Shown here: one piece after another, positions 14,820 to 23,322 of the stretch
How the letters are laid out: the number at the start of each line of letters is the position of its first letter
How positions within the stretch are numbered: position 1 is the stretch's first letter
Assembly: GCA_027492675.1 (NCBI GenBank)
Contig: JAPUEI010000067.1
Coordinates: 9,227-63,642, forward strand
Reading direction: 5' to 3'
Length of the DNA stretch: 54,416 nt
Origin: Propionibacteriaceae bacterium
GTDB lineage: Bacteria; Actinomycetota; Actinomycetes; Propionibacteriales; Propionibacteriaceae
The notes under the pieces: model-generated
What the model saw: only the letters and a program-made list of their open reading frames with translations
What the model was told of the DNA's origin: nothing
The model's database searches: none
Translations under genes and position numbers: made by a program

Positions 14820-16952
14820 TCAGCCCGCCCGCTGCGCGAGCCTGCGCGTCCCTCGGGGGACGTCGAGCGGTCTCCCCAGGACCCGTACCGACCAGGCGGG
14901 CAGCGGAATGACGTCCTCGGCGTCGACGTGGGCGCCGGTGAGGACGTCCTCCAGGGCAAAAGGGCTGCGGAGGGAGGTGGGCTCGCCACTCCAGTTGTGG
15001 ATGAAGAAGACCTGCTCGGAGGCGGTGGTGCCGGAGAACACCGTGGCCGTCCCGCCGACATTCCAGGGGCCGTGAATCGGCTCATGGAGGACGGCGTCGA
15101 GGATCGCCGCGCCGAGCTCCTGGTTGGGAACGGTGCCGACGTACGTGCAGCGGCCCTTGCGAGTCGGCTTGGTCGTCGCGGCGGCGAACCGCTGAAGGTA
15201 CGGGTGGTCGTATCTGGCCAACACCTCGCTGCCGTCCGCGACCACGCCCTCGGCCCACAGCTGGGCGCGCGCGCCTTCGGGGAGGAGCAAGGCGTCGGTG
15301 GTGATGCTGAGGTCGTCGGTGAGGTTGGCGAACTCCTCGTAGCTCACCCCGGCCGCCGTACGGATCACGTCGGGGGCCATCGCGAGGCGCGCTCTTCCCT
15401 CGTGGTCGCCGTAGCCCGTGCGGACGCCCGCGATCAGGTGCCCACCCATCTCCGAGTAGTCGCGGAGCTTCTCCAACTGCTCGGTTGACGCCGTGAAGAA
15501 GTCCATCACCACGAGCACCGGGTGCCGTGCGACGAGAGTCTCGACGTCCAGTGCATCGAGCTGGTGATCGTGCAGGATCCGGACCTGGCGCCCGGACCGC
15601 ATGGCGGCGCCCTCCCACGCCGTGATGACGTCGAGGTAGCCCCCCGGACGAGGCTTCCCGAGTTCGTCGCACAGGTGCGGATGCGTCTCCATCGCGTACT
15701 TCGAGCTGTTCGAGAACAGGACGGTGAGGTCGTAGTCAGGCTCGTAGCCGTTCAGACGGTCGCCGAGGGTCTCGAACGCCGAGCCGAGCTCGGCCACCTC
15801 TCGGTAGATGCGTCCGGGCACCTGGCTGTGCGGCAGCACGCCGCCCCAGTAGGTCTCTGCCCCGAAGTGCAGCGTGTGCCAGTGCCAGTACTCGATCATC
15901 GCGGCTCCGCGCGCGACGAGGGCGAAAGCGGCTTGGGCCATCTGGCCGGGGTACGGCGGGAAGTTCTGCCAGCCCTGATGAATGGCTGCGGCGTTGGTCT
16001 CGGTGACCAGGTAGCGCGCCTGGCGCATCGCGTAGCCGCGGTCGGCCAGCTCGAGCAAGCCCGGCACGCCGGTACGGATCCAGGCGTCGGGCCGCTTGAG
16101 CCGCATGGTCAGGTCGAGGTGGTCCTGCATCCCGTAGTACGGGTTGGCTGCCGCGACATCGAGCCCCGAGGAGATGGCCCACTCGTCCGCCGACGGGCGG
16201 TCGTACGAGACGCAGGTGGTGACGAACTGGTCGGCGGTGGCGTACTCGCGGACCAGCTCTGCCTGCCAGTGGATGAACCGCGCCGTGGCCTCGGCCTGGA
16301 ACTGGCGCCAGGCGAGTCCGTACTGAGGCTGCGTGTTCCCGTCGGGGCGCCAGAGCTCCGACCAGTCAGACAGGCGATGGGACCAGTACACCAAGCCCCA
16401 CTCGCGGTTGAGCGCCTCGACGGATCCGTACCGCCGCTTGAGCCACTCGACGAACGCGGTGAACGTGCCTCGGTTGTGGAGGAGCATCGCACCTGGCTCG
16501 TTGTCGACCTGGTAGCCGATGACGGCCGGGTGCGCGGCATACCGTCCGACGATCTTCCGGATCACGCGCTCCGCGTGGAACAGGAAGCCCGGGTGGGTGA
16601 CGTCGATCTCCTGCCTCGACCCCCACGGCATGGGACGACCCGTCGCTGGCTCACCGGCGATCTCCGGGTAGGCGTGGGCCAGCCAGGGCGGGACGGCATA
16701 CGTCGGGGTGCCGAGGATGACGTCGATCCCCCGCTGGTGCGCGGCGTCGAGAACGGGCTGGAGCCAGTCGAGATCGAACTCACCGTTGCGCGGCTCCCAC
16801 GTCGACCAGACGGACTCCCCCACGCGAATCACGTTGAAGTGGGCAGCCTGCATGAGGTCCAGGTCGCGATCCAGCGAGCCGGCAGGCTGATACTCGGAGT
16901 AGTACGCGGCCCCGAATCTCACGCCACGCCCGGTGAAGTGCTCGGACAACAT
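14820..16952 (-). CDS. GH42 beta-galactosidase
   Basis: 710 residues with the full three-domain GH42 layout: a TIM barrel (about 1-390), a trimerisation domain and a small C-terminal beta domain. The acid/base Glu is in VDNEPGAM (Glu152) and the nucleophile Glu in VTETNA (about 318). PTYAVPPWL and the PMPWGSRQE region are family-typical. It hydrolyses terminal beta-galactosides in the cytoplasm; no signal peptide is present. ATG 16952 is preceded by AGGGGG. It sits directly behind a double palindromic operator with its own promoter, so it can be induced separately from eda-kdgK. Confidence 0.93.
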   Translation of the reverse strand: MLSEHFTGRGVRFGAAYYSEYQPAGSLDRDLDLMQAAHFNVIRVGESVWSTWEPRNGEFDLDWLQPVLDAAHQRGIDVILGTPTYAVPPWLAHAYPEIAGEPATGRPMPWGSRQEIDVTHPGFLFHAERVIRKIVGRYAAHPAVIGYQVDNEPGAMLLHNRGTFTAFVEWLKRRYGSVEALNREWGLVYWSHRLSDWSELWRPDGNTQPQYGLAWRQFQAEATARFIHWQAELVREYATADQFVTTCVSYDRPSADEWAISSGLDVAAANPYYGMQDHLDLTMRLKRPDAWIRTGVPGLLELADRGYAMRQARYLVTETNAAAIHQGWQNFPPYPGQMAQAAFALVARGAAMIEYWHWHTLHFGAETYWGGVLPHSQVPGRIYREVAELGSAFETLGDRLNGYEPDYDLTVLFSNSSKYAMETHPHLCDELGKPRPGGYLDVITAWEGAAMRSGRQVRILHDHQLDALDVETLVARHPVLVVMDFFTASTEQLEKLRDYSEMGGHLIAGVRTGYGDHEGRARLAMAPDVIRTAAGVSYEEFANLTDDLSITTDALLLPEGARAQLWAEGVVADGSEVLARYDHPYLQRFAAATTKPTRKGRCTYVGTVPNQELGAAILDAVLHEPIHGPWNVGGTATVFSGTTASEQVFFIHNWSGEPTSLRSPFALEDVLTGAHVDAEDVIPLPAWSVRVLGRPLDVPRGTRRLAQRAG

Positions 16953-16966
16953 GTCCCCCTAGTCTC

Positions 16967-17011
16967 AACTGTTACCGGTAACAGATTACCGGTAACAGTT
17001 TGTCGGAACAA
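16967..17011 (-). promoter_or_regulatory. GH42 promoter covered by a double LacI-type operator
   Basis: Bases 16967-17000 are an inverted repeat with 15-bp arms and a 4-bp spacer. Each arm contains its own palindrome TTACCGGTAA (16972-16981 and 16986-16995). On the minus strand TTGTTC (17011-17006) and TAATCT (16988-16983), 17 bp apart, form a good sigma-70-like promoter that the palindromes overlap. The central CG of each palindrome is typical of LacI-family operators. Confidence 0.85.
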
Positions 17012-17020
17012 GAGCATCGC

Positions 17021-17623
17021 TCATCGCGAGAGCGCCTGGTTGAGCGCCTTCAGCTCCTCCGGGTCCGCGATCGCAGCCCCCACCGCCACGGCTCGACAGC
17101 CCGCCGCCAGGAATGCGCGTGCGTTGGTCGCGTCGACTCCGCCCGTCGCGATGAACTTGGCCTGTGGGAAGGGCGCAAGCTGCGCAGCGATCCAGGCCGG
17201 CGTGAGCTGGGCTGCGGGAAACGCCTTCAGCCAGCCCAACCCGACGGCCAGCGCCTTGGCGATCTCCGTCGCGCTGGCAACTCCGGGCAGACACGGGATG
17301 CCGAGCTTGAGCGCCTCGGTCACCACCGGCTCGTGCAGCCCCGGCGACACCACGAACCGGGCGCCGATCTCATGTACGACGTGGAGCTGCTCGACGGTGG
17401 TCACGGTGCCGGCCCCCACCACACCACCCACTTCTCGGGCGGCCTCGATCGCCGCCTCCAGCGACGGGAGGGCATCCGGACTCTGGACAGGCACCTCCAC
17501 CAGCGGCACCCCCTCGTCCCAGGCAACGCGGCAGAGCTCGACGGTCCGCCGCGGGGAGGCCCCTCGGAAGATGCCGATCAGCGGCCGCTCAGCTAGATGC
17601 TCCGCGAAGAAGTCAGTGCTCAT
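17021..17623 (-). CDS. eda: KDPG/KDPGal aldolase
   Basis: 200 residues, the usual length for the family. It splits 2-keto-3-deoxy-6-phospho-gluconate or -galactonate into pyruvate and glyceraldehyde 3-phosphate. The Schiff-base Lys lies in WLKAFPA (about 134), the Glu in VPLVEVPVQ, and GAGTVTT and FIATGGVD build the phosphate site. ATG 17623 has AAAGG eight bases upstream. With kdgK just upstream it completes the phosphorylative De Ley-Doudoroff branch; gluconate- or galactonate-type substrate cannot be told from sequence, though galactosidases nearby favour galactonate. Confidence 0.9.
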   Translation of the reverse strand: MSTDFFAEHLAERPLIGIFRGASPRRTVELCRVAWDEGVPLVEVPVQSPDALPSLEAAIEAAREVGGVVGAGTVTTVEQLHVVHEIGARFVVSPGLHEPVVTEALKLGIPCLPGVASATEIAKALAVGLGWLKAFPAAQLTPAWIAAQLAPFPQAKFIATGGVDATNARAFLAAGCRAVAVGAAIADPEELKALNQALSR

Positions 17624-17691
17624 GGTCAGGACCTTTCTTGCCGTACCGGAGGGGTGATCAACGAATGAGCGATCTGTGGCATGGGCGACCT

Positions 17692-18678
17692 TCAGCTCCC
17701 CGCATGACGCGATGGGTCCGCGACCGTCCGGAGGACGCTCGCAACATCAGGCACGTCGGCAAGATCACCCGAGGACCGCAGAACCTGCCCCGCGACCCAG
17801 TGACCGACCCGGAGCTTGACGGATGCCGCGGCCCCGCTGAGGTGCGCCGCCAGCCACCCAGCGGCGAAGGCGTCTCCGGCCCCCACGACCTCGACGATCT
17901 CGACGAAGGGCGCCGGCTCACTGCACGTACCACTCGAGTCGAAGCTGACGGCGCAGTTGGCTCCGTCCTTGACCACCAGGTAGGCGGGCTTGTCCACCAG
18001 AGCGCGGACGTCCGCGTGCGACGACGTGCCCCAGAGGGCGTGCGCTTCGTCGAGCCCGACGAAGACGATGTCGCACCGTTGGGCGACGTCGAGGAGCCGA
18101 TCGGCCGGTGTCTCGCCTTGCCAGAGCGCAGGTCGGTAGTTGACGTCGAAGCTCACCATCGACCCGGCCCTCTGCTGGCCGACGACGTGGTCGACGAGAG
18201 CCGCGCAGCTCGGCGACAGGGCGACGGTCACGCCGGAGAGATGAACGATCGCCGCGAGTCCAGCGACGCCCTCGACCGACTCCGGACCGAGGGCGCTGGC
18301 CGCCGATCCTGCCCGGTAGTAGTAGACGCGGGTACGCGAGGCGTCCGGATCAGGACTCTTGAAGTAGACGCCCGTCGGCCGGAGGGGATCGCGCCGCACC
18401 ATGCTGACATCCACCCCCGCGCCTTCGATCTCAGAGAGCACGGCATCACCCAGAGGGTCGGCACCCAGCGCGCTGAGCCAGGCCGTTCTCAGACCCAGCG
18501 CGGCCATCATCGCCGCGACGTTCGACTCGGCGCCCCCCGAACGGAGCGCGAGCTGAGCGCGAGTATCGAGTCGCTCACCGTTGGCCGGAGTGACCAGGGC
18601 CATCGCCTCCCCGATCGCCAGCAGATCCAGCCGGCCAGCCGGCCCAGTCGCCGTTCCGGACACCTCGGGCTGCTCCAT
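17692..18678 (-). CDS. kdgK: PfkB-family sugar kinase, 2-keto-3-deoxygluconate kinase type
   Basis: 328 residues. The PfkB signature 1 region GGAESNVAAMMAALG is near residue 48, and signature 2 with the catalytic Asp is VVGAGDAFAAGWL (about 276). The opening LAIGEAMALVTP is typical of KDG kinases. It phosphorylates 2-keto-3-deoxy-sugar acids for the aldolase encoded 68 bp downstream. ATG 18678 is selected by an AGGAGG box nine bases before it. A separate operator-bearing 300-bp gap lies upstream. Confidence 0.88.
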   Translation of the reverse strand: MEQPEVSGTATGPAGRLDLLAIGEAMALVTPANGERLDTRAQLALRSGGAESNVAAMMAALGLRTAWLSALGADPLGDAVLSEIEGAGVDVSMVRRDPLRPTGVYFKSPDPDASRTRVYYYRAGSAASALGPESVEGVAGLAAIVHLSGVTVALSPSCAALVDHVVGQQRAGSMVSFDVNYRPALWQGETPADRLLDVAQRCDIVFVGLDEAHALWGTSSHADVRALVDKPAYLVVKDGANCAVSFDSSGTCSEPAPFVEIVEVVGAGDAFAAGWLAAHLSGAAASVKLRVGHWVAGQVLRSSGDLADVPDVASVLRTVADPSRHAGS

Positions 18679-18822
18679 GCCACTCCACCTCCTCATGCTT
18701 CGTCGTGCCCCACCGCTCCATCACGGTCACTGTCGACCAGGGACGTACACGGCCGCCCCACCCGTCCGCGGCCCGTGTCGACGGTTGACTCCACCGACCG
18801 GCCTGCGTAGCCTCGGATCAGA

Positions 18823-18840
18823 TTTGCACTCGGGTGCAAA
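18823..18840. promoter_or_regulatory. Palindromic operator between kdgK and a Gfo/Idh gene
   Basis: TTTGCAC (18823-18829) and GTGCAAA (18834-18840) form a perfect 7-bp dyad with spacer TCGG, the style of LacI-family sites and different from the ACCGGT sites ahead of GH42. It lies in the 300-bp divergent gap 18679-18978, which otherwise shows only the KdgK ribosome-binding site. It probably serves the second LacI protein (20260-21354). Confidence 0.7.
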
Positions 18841-18978
18841 CGATGCAAGCCCCAACGCGAACTTTCACGAAAGGACTCGGATGTCCCAGCTCCTCATGGC
18901 CCCGCCCCGGCGGTCGGCCGAGACACCGCCGTGGAGCGGCCTCGTCGAGTCACGATATGGAACGGCTCGGTGGGACAC

Positions 18979-20109
18979 GTGAGCGCGATTCGAGTCGGCA
19001 TCGCCGGCGGGGCCCGGGGCGCGGGATTCTTGACGGGGCTCAAGTCGCTGGCCGGACGGGCGGAGCTGGCCGCCGTGTACGACCCTCAGCCTGCGGCGCT
19101 CGCCGCATTCGTCGACCAGCACCCCGATGCCGCGGCGTGCACCACCTATGAGCAGCTTCTGGACAGTTGCGACGTCGTCGTACTCGCGTCGCCGCAGCAG
19201 TTCCACGTTCCCCAGGCCGAGCTCGCTCTGGCCCGGGGGATCCACGTCCTCTCCGAGGTGCCCGCCGCAGTGTCGCTGGACCAGGCCAAGTCGCTCGTGG
19301 GCGCCGTACGGACGAGCAGCGCGCGCTACGCATTGGCCGAGAACTACTGCTACACCCGGCCGAACCTGATCATCCAGGAGATGGTGAAGCAAGGCTGCTT
19401 CGGGGACATCTACTACGGCGAGGGCGAGTACCTCCACGAGATGAAGTCGTTCCACACGATGCCCGATGGGTCACCCACGTGGCGCTACTTCTGGCAGGTC
19501 GGGCGCGACGGCCACACGTACCCCACGCATTCGCTCGGCCCGCTGCTGCAGTGGACCGGCGACCGGGTGACGGCGGTCTCCTGCCACGGCACCGGGCGTC
19601 ACACCGACCCTGAGCACGCGCTGCAGGACACGACGGTGACGATGATGCGTACGGCGGCGGGGCGTCTCTTCGTGATCAGGTTCGACCTGCTCTCGAACAG
19701 GCCGCACTTGATGGACTACTACGCGATCCAGGGCACCAAGGGCGCCTACGAAGCGAGCCGGGCCGAAGGCAACGAGCCCCTCGTCTATCTGGAGGGCAGG
19801 AGCCCGGAGGCGCAGTGGGAGCCGCTCGAGAAGTACGCCGACGAGTTCCTCCCCGAGCGTTACCGGAACCCACCGAAGGGAGCCGGCCATTGGGGCGCCG
19901 ACGCGTGGCCGATCACCAACCTCATCACCGCTGTCGAGAACGGCGATCCCGTCGACCTCGACGTCTACACCGCGCTGGACTTCTCGCTGCCGGCGCTCGC
20001 GGCTGAAGCATCCATCGCCCGCGGCGGCGCGTGGATCGACGTCCCTGATCCTCGGTTCTTCACCAACGGGATCGGGGTGGACCCCGGTCGGGAGGCACCA
20101 CTGACCTGA
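18979..20109 (+). CDS. Gfo/Idh/MocA-family NAD(P) oxidoreductase
   Basis: 376 residues. The Rossmann start IRVGIAGGARGAGFL binds the nucleotide; the conserved EKP element appears as SEVPAAV (Glu-Val-Pro), a departure from the usual Lys that assists catalysis. Family enzymes oxidise or reduce a sugar carbon; the substrate is unknown. GTG 18979 is chosen from the position of the Rossmann strand (GGTGGG upstream); an in-frame GTG at 18931 would add 16 residues. It is divergent from kdgK and is followed by a LacI gene on the same strand. Confidence 0.82.
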   Translation: MSAIRVGIAGGARGAGFLTGLKSLAGRAELAAVYDPQPAALAAFVDQHPDAAACTTYEQLLDSCDVVVLASPQQFHVPQAELALARGIHVLSEVPAAVSLDQAKSLVGAVRTSSARYALAENYCYTRPNLIIQEMVKQGCFGDIYYGEGEYLHEMKSFHTMPDGSPTWRYFWQVGRDGHTYPTHSLGPLLQWTGDRVTAVSCHGTGRHTDPEHALQDTTVTMMRTAAGRLFVIRFDLLSNRPHLMDYYAIQGTKGAYEASRAEGNEPLVYLEGRSPEAQWEPLEKYADEFLPERYRNPPKGAGHWGADAWPITNLITAVENGDPVDLDVYTALDFSLPALAAEASIARGGAWIDVPDPRFFTNGIGVDPGREAPLT

Positions 20110-20259
20110 GCGCCGGGACATCTGCCTGACCCAGGTACGCGAGGGGATCGGGCTACGATCGGCCGGCCCCCTGATTTCGCGGGCAGTCCAGGCAGGTGCG
20201 ACCGCCGCTCACGTCACATGATGGCCGGAAGCGCACACTCGCTGAACAGGAGGTGGGAG

Positions 20260-21354
20260 ATGAGCACACGCGACGATCGAACGTCCGATTCCACTCAGGG
20301 CGACCTCGTCGGTACAGGCGGCAGACCCACCCTCGAGGACGTCGCGAGGAAGGCGGGGTTCGCGCTCCGTACCGCGAAGAAGGTCATCAGCGGGAACGAG
20401 TACGTGCCGGAGGCGACCCGGCGGCGTGTCCTCCAGGCGGCCGCGGAGCTGGGCTACCGCAAGAACCCCCTGGCCGCCGGGCTGTCCCAGTTGCACGAGG
20501 AGCGCATTGCGATCGTGTACGCCGAGGTCACCGGCGAGTACTTCAGAACCGCGGACCACGGCTTCCGTCGCTTCGCGGACGAGTACTACGGTCACGGCGT
20601 CGAGGTTCGGTTCGCGACCACACAGGGCGCCGACGTGGAGCGTCAGGCCGAGGTGCTCCGCGGTCTGGCTCGTGATGACAGTGTCAGCTGCGTCTGCGTA
20701 CAGCCATTGAGCACCTCGGGGTTGGACGGCGCCATCGCCGAGGTGGTCGCAGCCGGCAAGCCGGTGGTGACGTTCGGCTCCGATGCTCCCGGCTCGAAGA
20801 GGCTCGCCTATGTCGGGCCAGACGCCTATCGCTCGGGGAGGATCGGCGGCCAGATCCTGTCACGCTATCTCGGTGCGTCCGGTGAGGTACTGATCCTGTC
20901 GAGCGTGCGTGAGCACCAGCAGACGCGCGACCGCCGGCGTGGCTTCCTCGACCTCATCACCGAGCGGTACCCGGACATTCGACCCGTCGACCTCGAGATC
21001 GAGGACTCGGCCCAGACGGCGGAGCTTCTCCGGCGCCACCTGGCGAGGAGCATCCCCGACGGCATCTTCGCGACGTTCGACGCGGCGGCCATCGCGGGCC
21101 ACGTGGTGGAGGACCTCGGAGCCACCGGAGTGACCGTGGTCGGTTTCGACCTGTCCGCCGAGGTCTCGGCCCTGATGCGCCGGGGAACGCTCGATGTCAC
21201 CCTCGCCCAAGACCCGGAGGGCATGGCCTACCAGTCGTTGAAGGTCCTGTTCGACCTGCTCTATCAAGGCATCACCCCCCGGCCGCTCAACCACACGGCC
21301 GTGACCGTACTGACCAGTGAGTGCCTCGATCCGGACCCCTCGGCAGGCGGCTAG
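20260..21354 (+). CDS. LacI-family regulator with an atypical recognition helix
   Basis: 364 residues; AGGAGG (20248-20253) six bases before ATG 20260 fixes the start. The helix-turn-helix reads TLEDVARKAGFALRTAKKVISG: the usual TVSRVLNG of the recognition helix is replaced by RTAKKVISG, so its operator may differ from standard sites. The sensor domain is periplasmic-binding-like, with GVTVVGFDLSAEV near the end. The stop overlaps the convergent SMP-30 gene by four bases (CTAG). Confidence 0.86.
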   Translation: MSTRDDRTSDSTQGDLVGTGGRPTLEDVARKAGFALRTAKKVISGNEYVPEATRRRVLQAAAELGYRKNPLAAGLSQLHEERIAIVYAEVTGEYFRTADHGFRRFADEYYGHGVEVRFATTQGADVERQAEVLRGLARDDSVSCVCVQPLSTSGLDGAIAEVVAAGKPVVTFGSDAPGSKRLAYVGPDAYRSGRIGGQILSRYLGASGEVLILSSVREHQQTRDRRRGFLDLITERYPDIRPVDLEIEDSAQTAELLRRHLARSIPDGIFATFDAAAIAGHVVEDLGATGVTVVGFDLSAEVSALMRRGTLDVTLAQDPEGMAYQSLKVLFDLLYQGITPRPLNHTAVTVLTSECLDPDPSAGG

Positions 21355-22217
21355 GCCGAATCCAGCCGCGCGGCTGTGGTCGACCATGCCGCCTCCGTGG
21401 TTGGCATGGCCCAGATCGCCCCGTCTCCGTCACGCGGAGCACGAAGGCCCTGTCTCGCCGAGGTGACCACCAGCGCCTGTTCCCCGTCCAGAGTGGTCAG
21501 ACAGACCGAGGTCGGCTGTGACGCTCCCACGTCGTACCGCTCGACGATGCGCCCATCCGGCGCCAACCGTCGCACCTCACCGGCCCCCCACACCGCCATC
21601 CAGAGGCACCCTTCCTGGTCGACGGTCATGCCGTCAGGGAAGCCGCCCTCCACTCGCGCGTGCACGCTGAACGGGGCCACCGTCCCGTCCGGGTCGAGTC
21701 GCGACCGCAGGACCGTACACGCCGTGGTGTCCGCGAGGTAGACGACGCCGCCCGGACCGAACGCCGGCCCGTTCGGGCACTCGATGTTCTCGAGCAGCCG
21801 CTCCGTCCGCATGGCACCGCTGACGCGGTACACCGACCCCGTGGGCGTCCCCGTCGTCGACATCACCCCGACCCAGAGCGCTCCGTGAGGGTCGACGGCC
21901 GCGTCGTTGACACGGTGATCGACCAAGCGGTCCGGCGTTTCCAGCGCGACGAGCTCACGAACCGACGCCGGGGCCTGGGGATCGGGCCGTACGACGCCGA
22001 CGCCGAGCCCTGCGACGGCGACCAGCATGTCGGGATGGTGCTCGAGCGCGGCCACGGCGCCCAGAGGAGCCGTACCGCTCACGACCGGGACGAGTACGCC
22101 CTCGTCGCGTCGGTACACCACCCCAGCGGGGATGTCGACGACGTGCAGGCGCCCGTGAATCTCACGGGCGCCCTCCCCGAGCTCGAGACGCAGGGCGTCG
22201 AGGACCTCGAAGCCCAC
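21351..22217 (-). CDS. SMP-30/gluconolactonase-family sugar lactonase
   Basis: 288 residues of a six-bladed propeller. Metal and catalytic segments are visible: LGEGAREIHG at the start (Glu ligand), RVNDAAVDPHGALWVGVM, NGPAFGPGG (Asn ligand) and FPDGMTVDQEGCLWMAVW (catalytic Asp). It opens the lactone formed when a sugar dehydrogenase oxidises an aldose at C1. GTG 22217 stands one base after the stop of the upstream Gfo/Idh gene, so dehydrogenase and lactonase are translationally coupled, a strong sign that they act in sequence. Last gene of the ten-gene operon. Confidence 0.88.
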   Translation of the reverse strand: MGFEVLDALRLELGEGAREIHGRLHVVDIPAGVVYRRDEGVLVPVVSGTAPLGAVAALEHHPDMLVAVAGLGVGVVRPDPQAPASVRELVALETPDRLVDHRVNDAAVDPHGALWVGVMSTTGTPTGSVYRVSGAMRTERLLENIECPNGPAFGPGGVVYLADTTACTVLRSRLDPDGTVAPFSVHARVEGGFPDGMTVDQEGCLWMAVWGAGEVRRLAPDGRIVERYDVGASQPTSVCLTTLDGEQALVVTSARQGLRAPRDGDGAIWAMPTTEAAWSTTAARLDSA

Positions 22218-22218
22218 G

Positions 22219-23277
22219 CTAGAACTCGTTGTCCACGCGCACCGGAAGGCCCGTACGCGCGGAGTCGACGCACGCCGTGAGCCCTGCGATCACCCGGGCG
22301 CTGTCGACGACCGTGGTCATCGGCTCGGCCTTGCCCTCGACGCAGTCAAGGAAGTGCTCGGCCTGCTCCGCCCAGTAGTGCATCTGGATGGTCTTGGTGA
22401 TGCGGGGACCGATGAACCGCGTCTCGTAGCCGAAGTCCCGGATCGGATGAGGAGAGTGGTACGGGTTGTCGTCCCGGAACAGCTGGGAGTTCCACAGGCT
22501 CCCCTCGGTGCCACGCAGCTTCACGTAGCCACCGTCGGGGACCTTGCCCCTGCTCCCCGCGGCCGCCGTGAGGCGCCCGATCGTCCCGTCCGCGTACCGC
22601 AGCACGGCCACGTAGCAGTCGTCGAGCGGCAGCCGCGGCTCGGCCTGGTGGTTGCTGAACGCCGTCACTTCGACGACCTCCTGGCCGAGCATCCAGCGCA
22701 TCAGGCCGAACGGGTGGCAGCCGCCGCCGATCATGATGTCCTGCGGCTTGTCCGCCGCGCTTCGCCAGGGGGTTCGGCCGTCCGCGCCGTACATGTCGGC
22801 GAGGTTCGCGACGTAGTCGCCCTCGGCGAGCCAGGCCTTGCCGATGTCCCCGCGCCGGTACGCGTCACGCATGCGCTGGTAGTCGGGACGGAAGTGATAG
22901 ACGTGACCGCCGAGGAAGACCCGGCCGGACTCACGTACGGCCGCGACCAGGCGTACCGCGTCGGCACGTGAGGTGGACGTCGGCTTCTCGCACAGGACGT
23001 GCTTGCCGGCACGCAGCGCCGCTTCGGCGTGGTCGGCGTGGAGGTGGTCGGGCGTCGCGATCACGACGGCGTCGAGATCGGGTCGAGCCAGGAACGCCTC
23101 CAGGGAGTGAGCGACGCCGTCGATCCCGAACTCCTTGGCTCGTTGCTCGAGCCCCTCGACGTTGGTGTCCCAGAGCGCCACCACGGTGGAACGAGGGTCC
23201 TTCATGAATGCCTGGATGTGACCGTGGGCTGCCTCTCCTGCGGCCCCGAGGACTCCGACTCGGATCGTGCTGGACAT
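22219..23277 (-). CDS. Gfo/Idh/MocA-family sugar dehydrogenase
   Basis: 352 residues. Nucleotide-binding VGVLGAAGEAAHGH, catalytic CEKPTS near residue 96, and GGGCHPFGLMRWML, the G-G-H-x(2-3)-D-like helix of the family. AAAGGAAG lies upstream of ATG 23277. It is coupled to the lactonase (one-base gap) and sits after the dehydratase and lyase genes, so it most likely oxidises an aldose such as galactose to its lactone. A myo-inositol-type or scyllo-inositol dehydrogenase cannot be excluded, but no other inositol genes are present. Confidence 0.85.
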   Translation of the reverse strand: MSSTIRVGVLGAAGEAAHGHIQAFMKDPRSTVVALWDTNVEGLEQRAKEFGIDGVAHSLEAFLARPDLDAVVIATPDHLHADHAEAALRAGKHVLCEKPTSTSRADAVRLVAAVRESGRVFLGGHVYHFRPDYQRMRDAYRRGDIGKAWLAEGDYVANLADMYGADGRTPWRSAADKPQDIMIGGGCHPFGLMRWMLGQEVVEVTAFSNHQAEPRLPLDDCYVAVLRYADGTIGRLTAAAGSRGKVPDGGYVKLRGTEGSLWNSQLFRDDNPYHSPHPIRDFGYETRFIGPRITKTIQMHYWAEQAEHFLDCVEGKAEPMTTVVDSARVIAGLTACVDSARTGLPVRVDNEF

Positions 23278-23322
23278 AGCGATTCTTCCTTTTGGTGTAG
23301 CGAAAATTGGCTGAGTAAGTGA

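Noticed and set aside
20122-20195. CTGCCTG/CAGGCAG inverted pair upstream of the second LacI gene
   Set aside because: Arms of seven bases about 60 bp apart are expected by chance in such GC-rich DNA; no promoter relation was evident.
22219-23277. Gfo/Idh gene as an inositol dehydrogenase of an iol cluster
   Set aside because: No iolB, C, D or E equivalents are in the window, and coupling to an SMP-30 lactonase fits an aldose dehydrogenase better.
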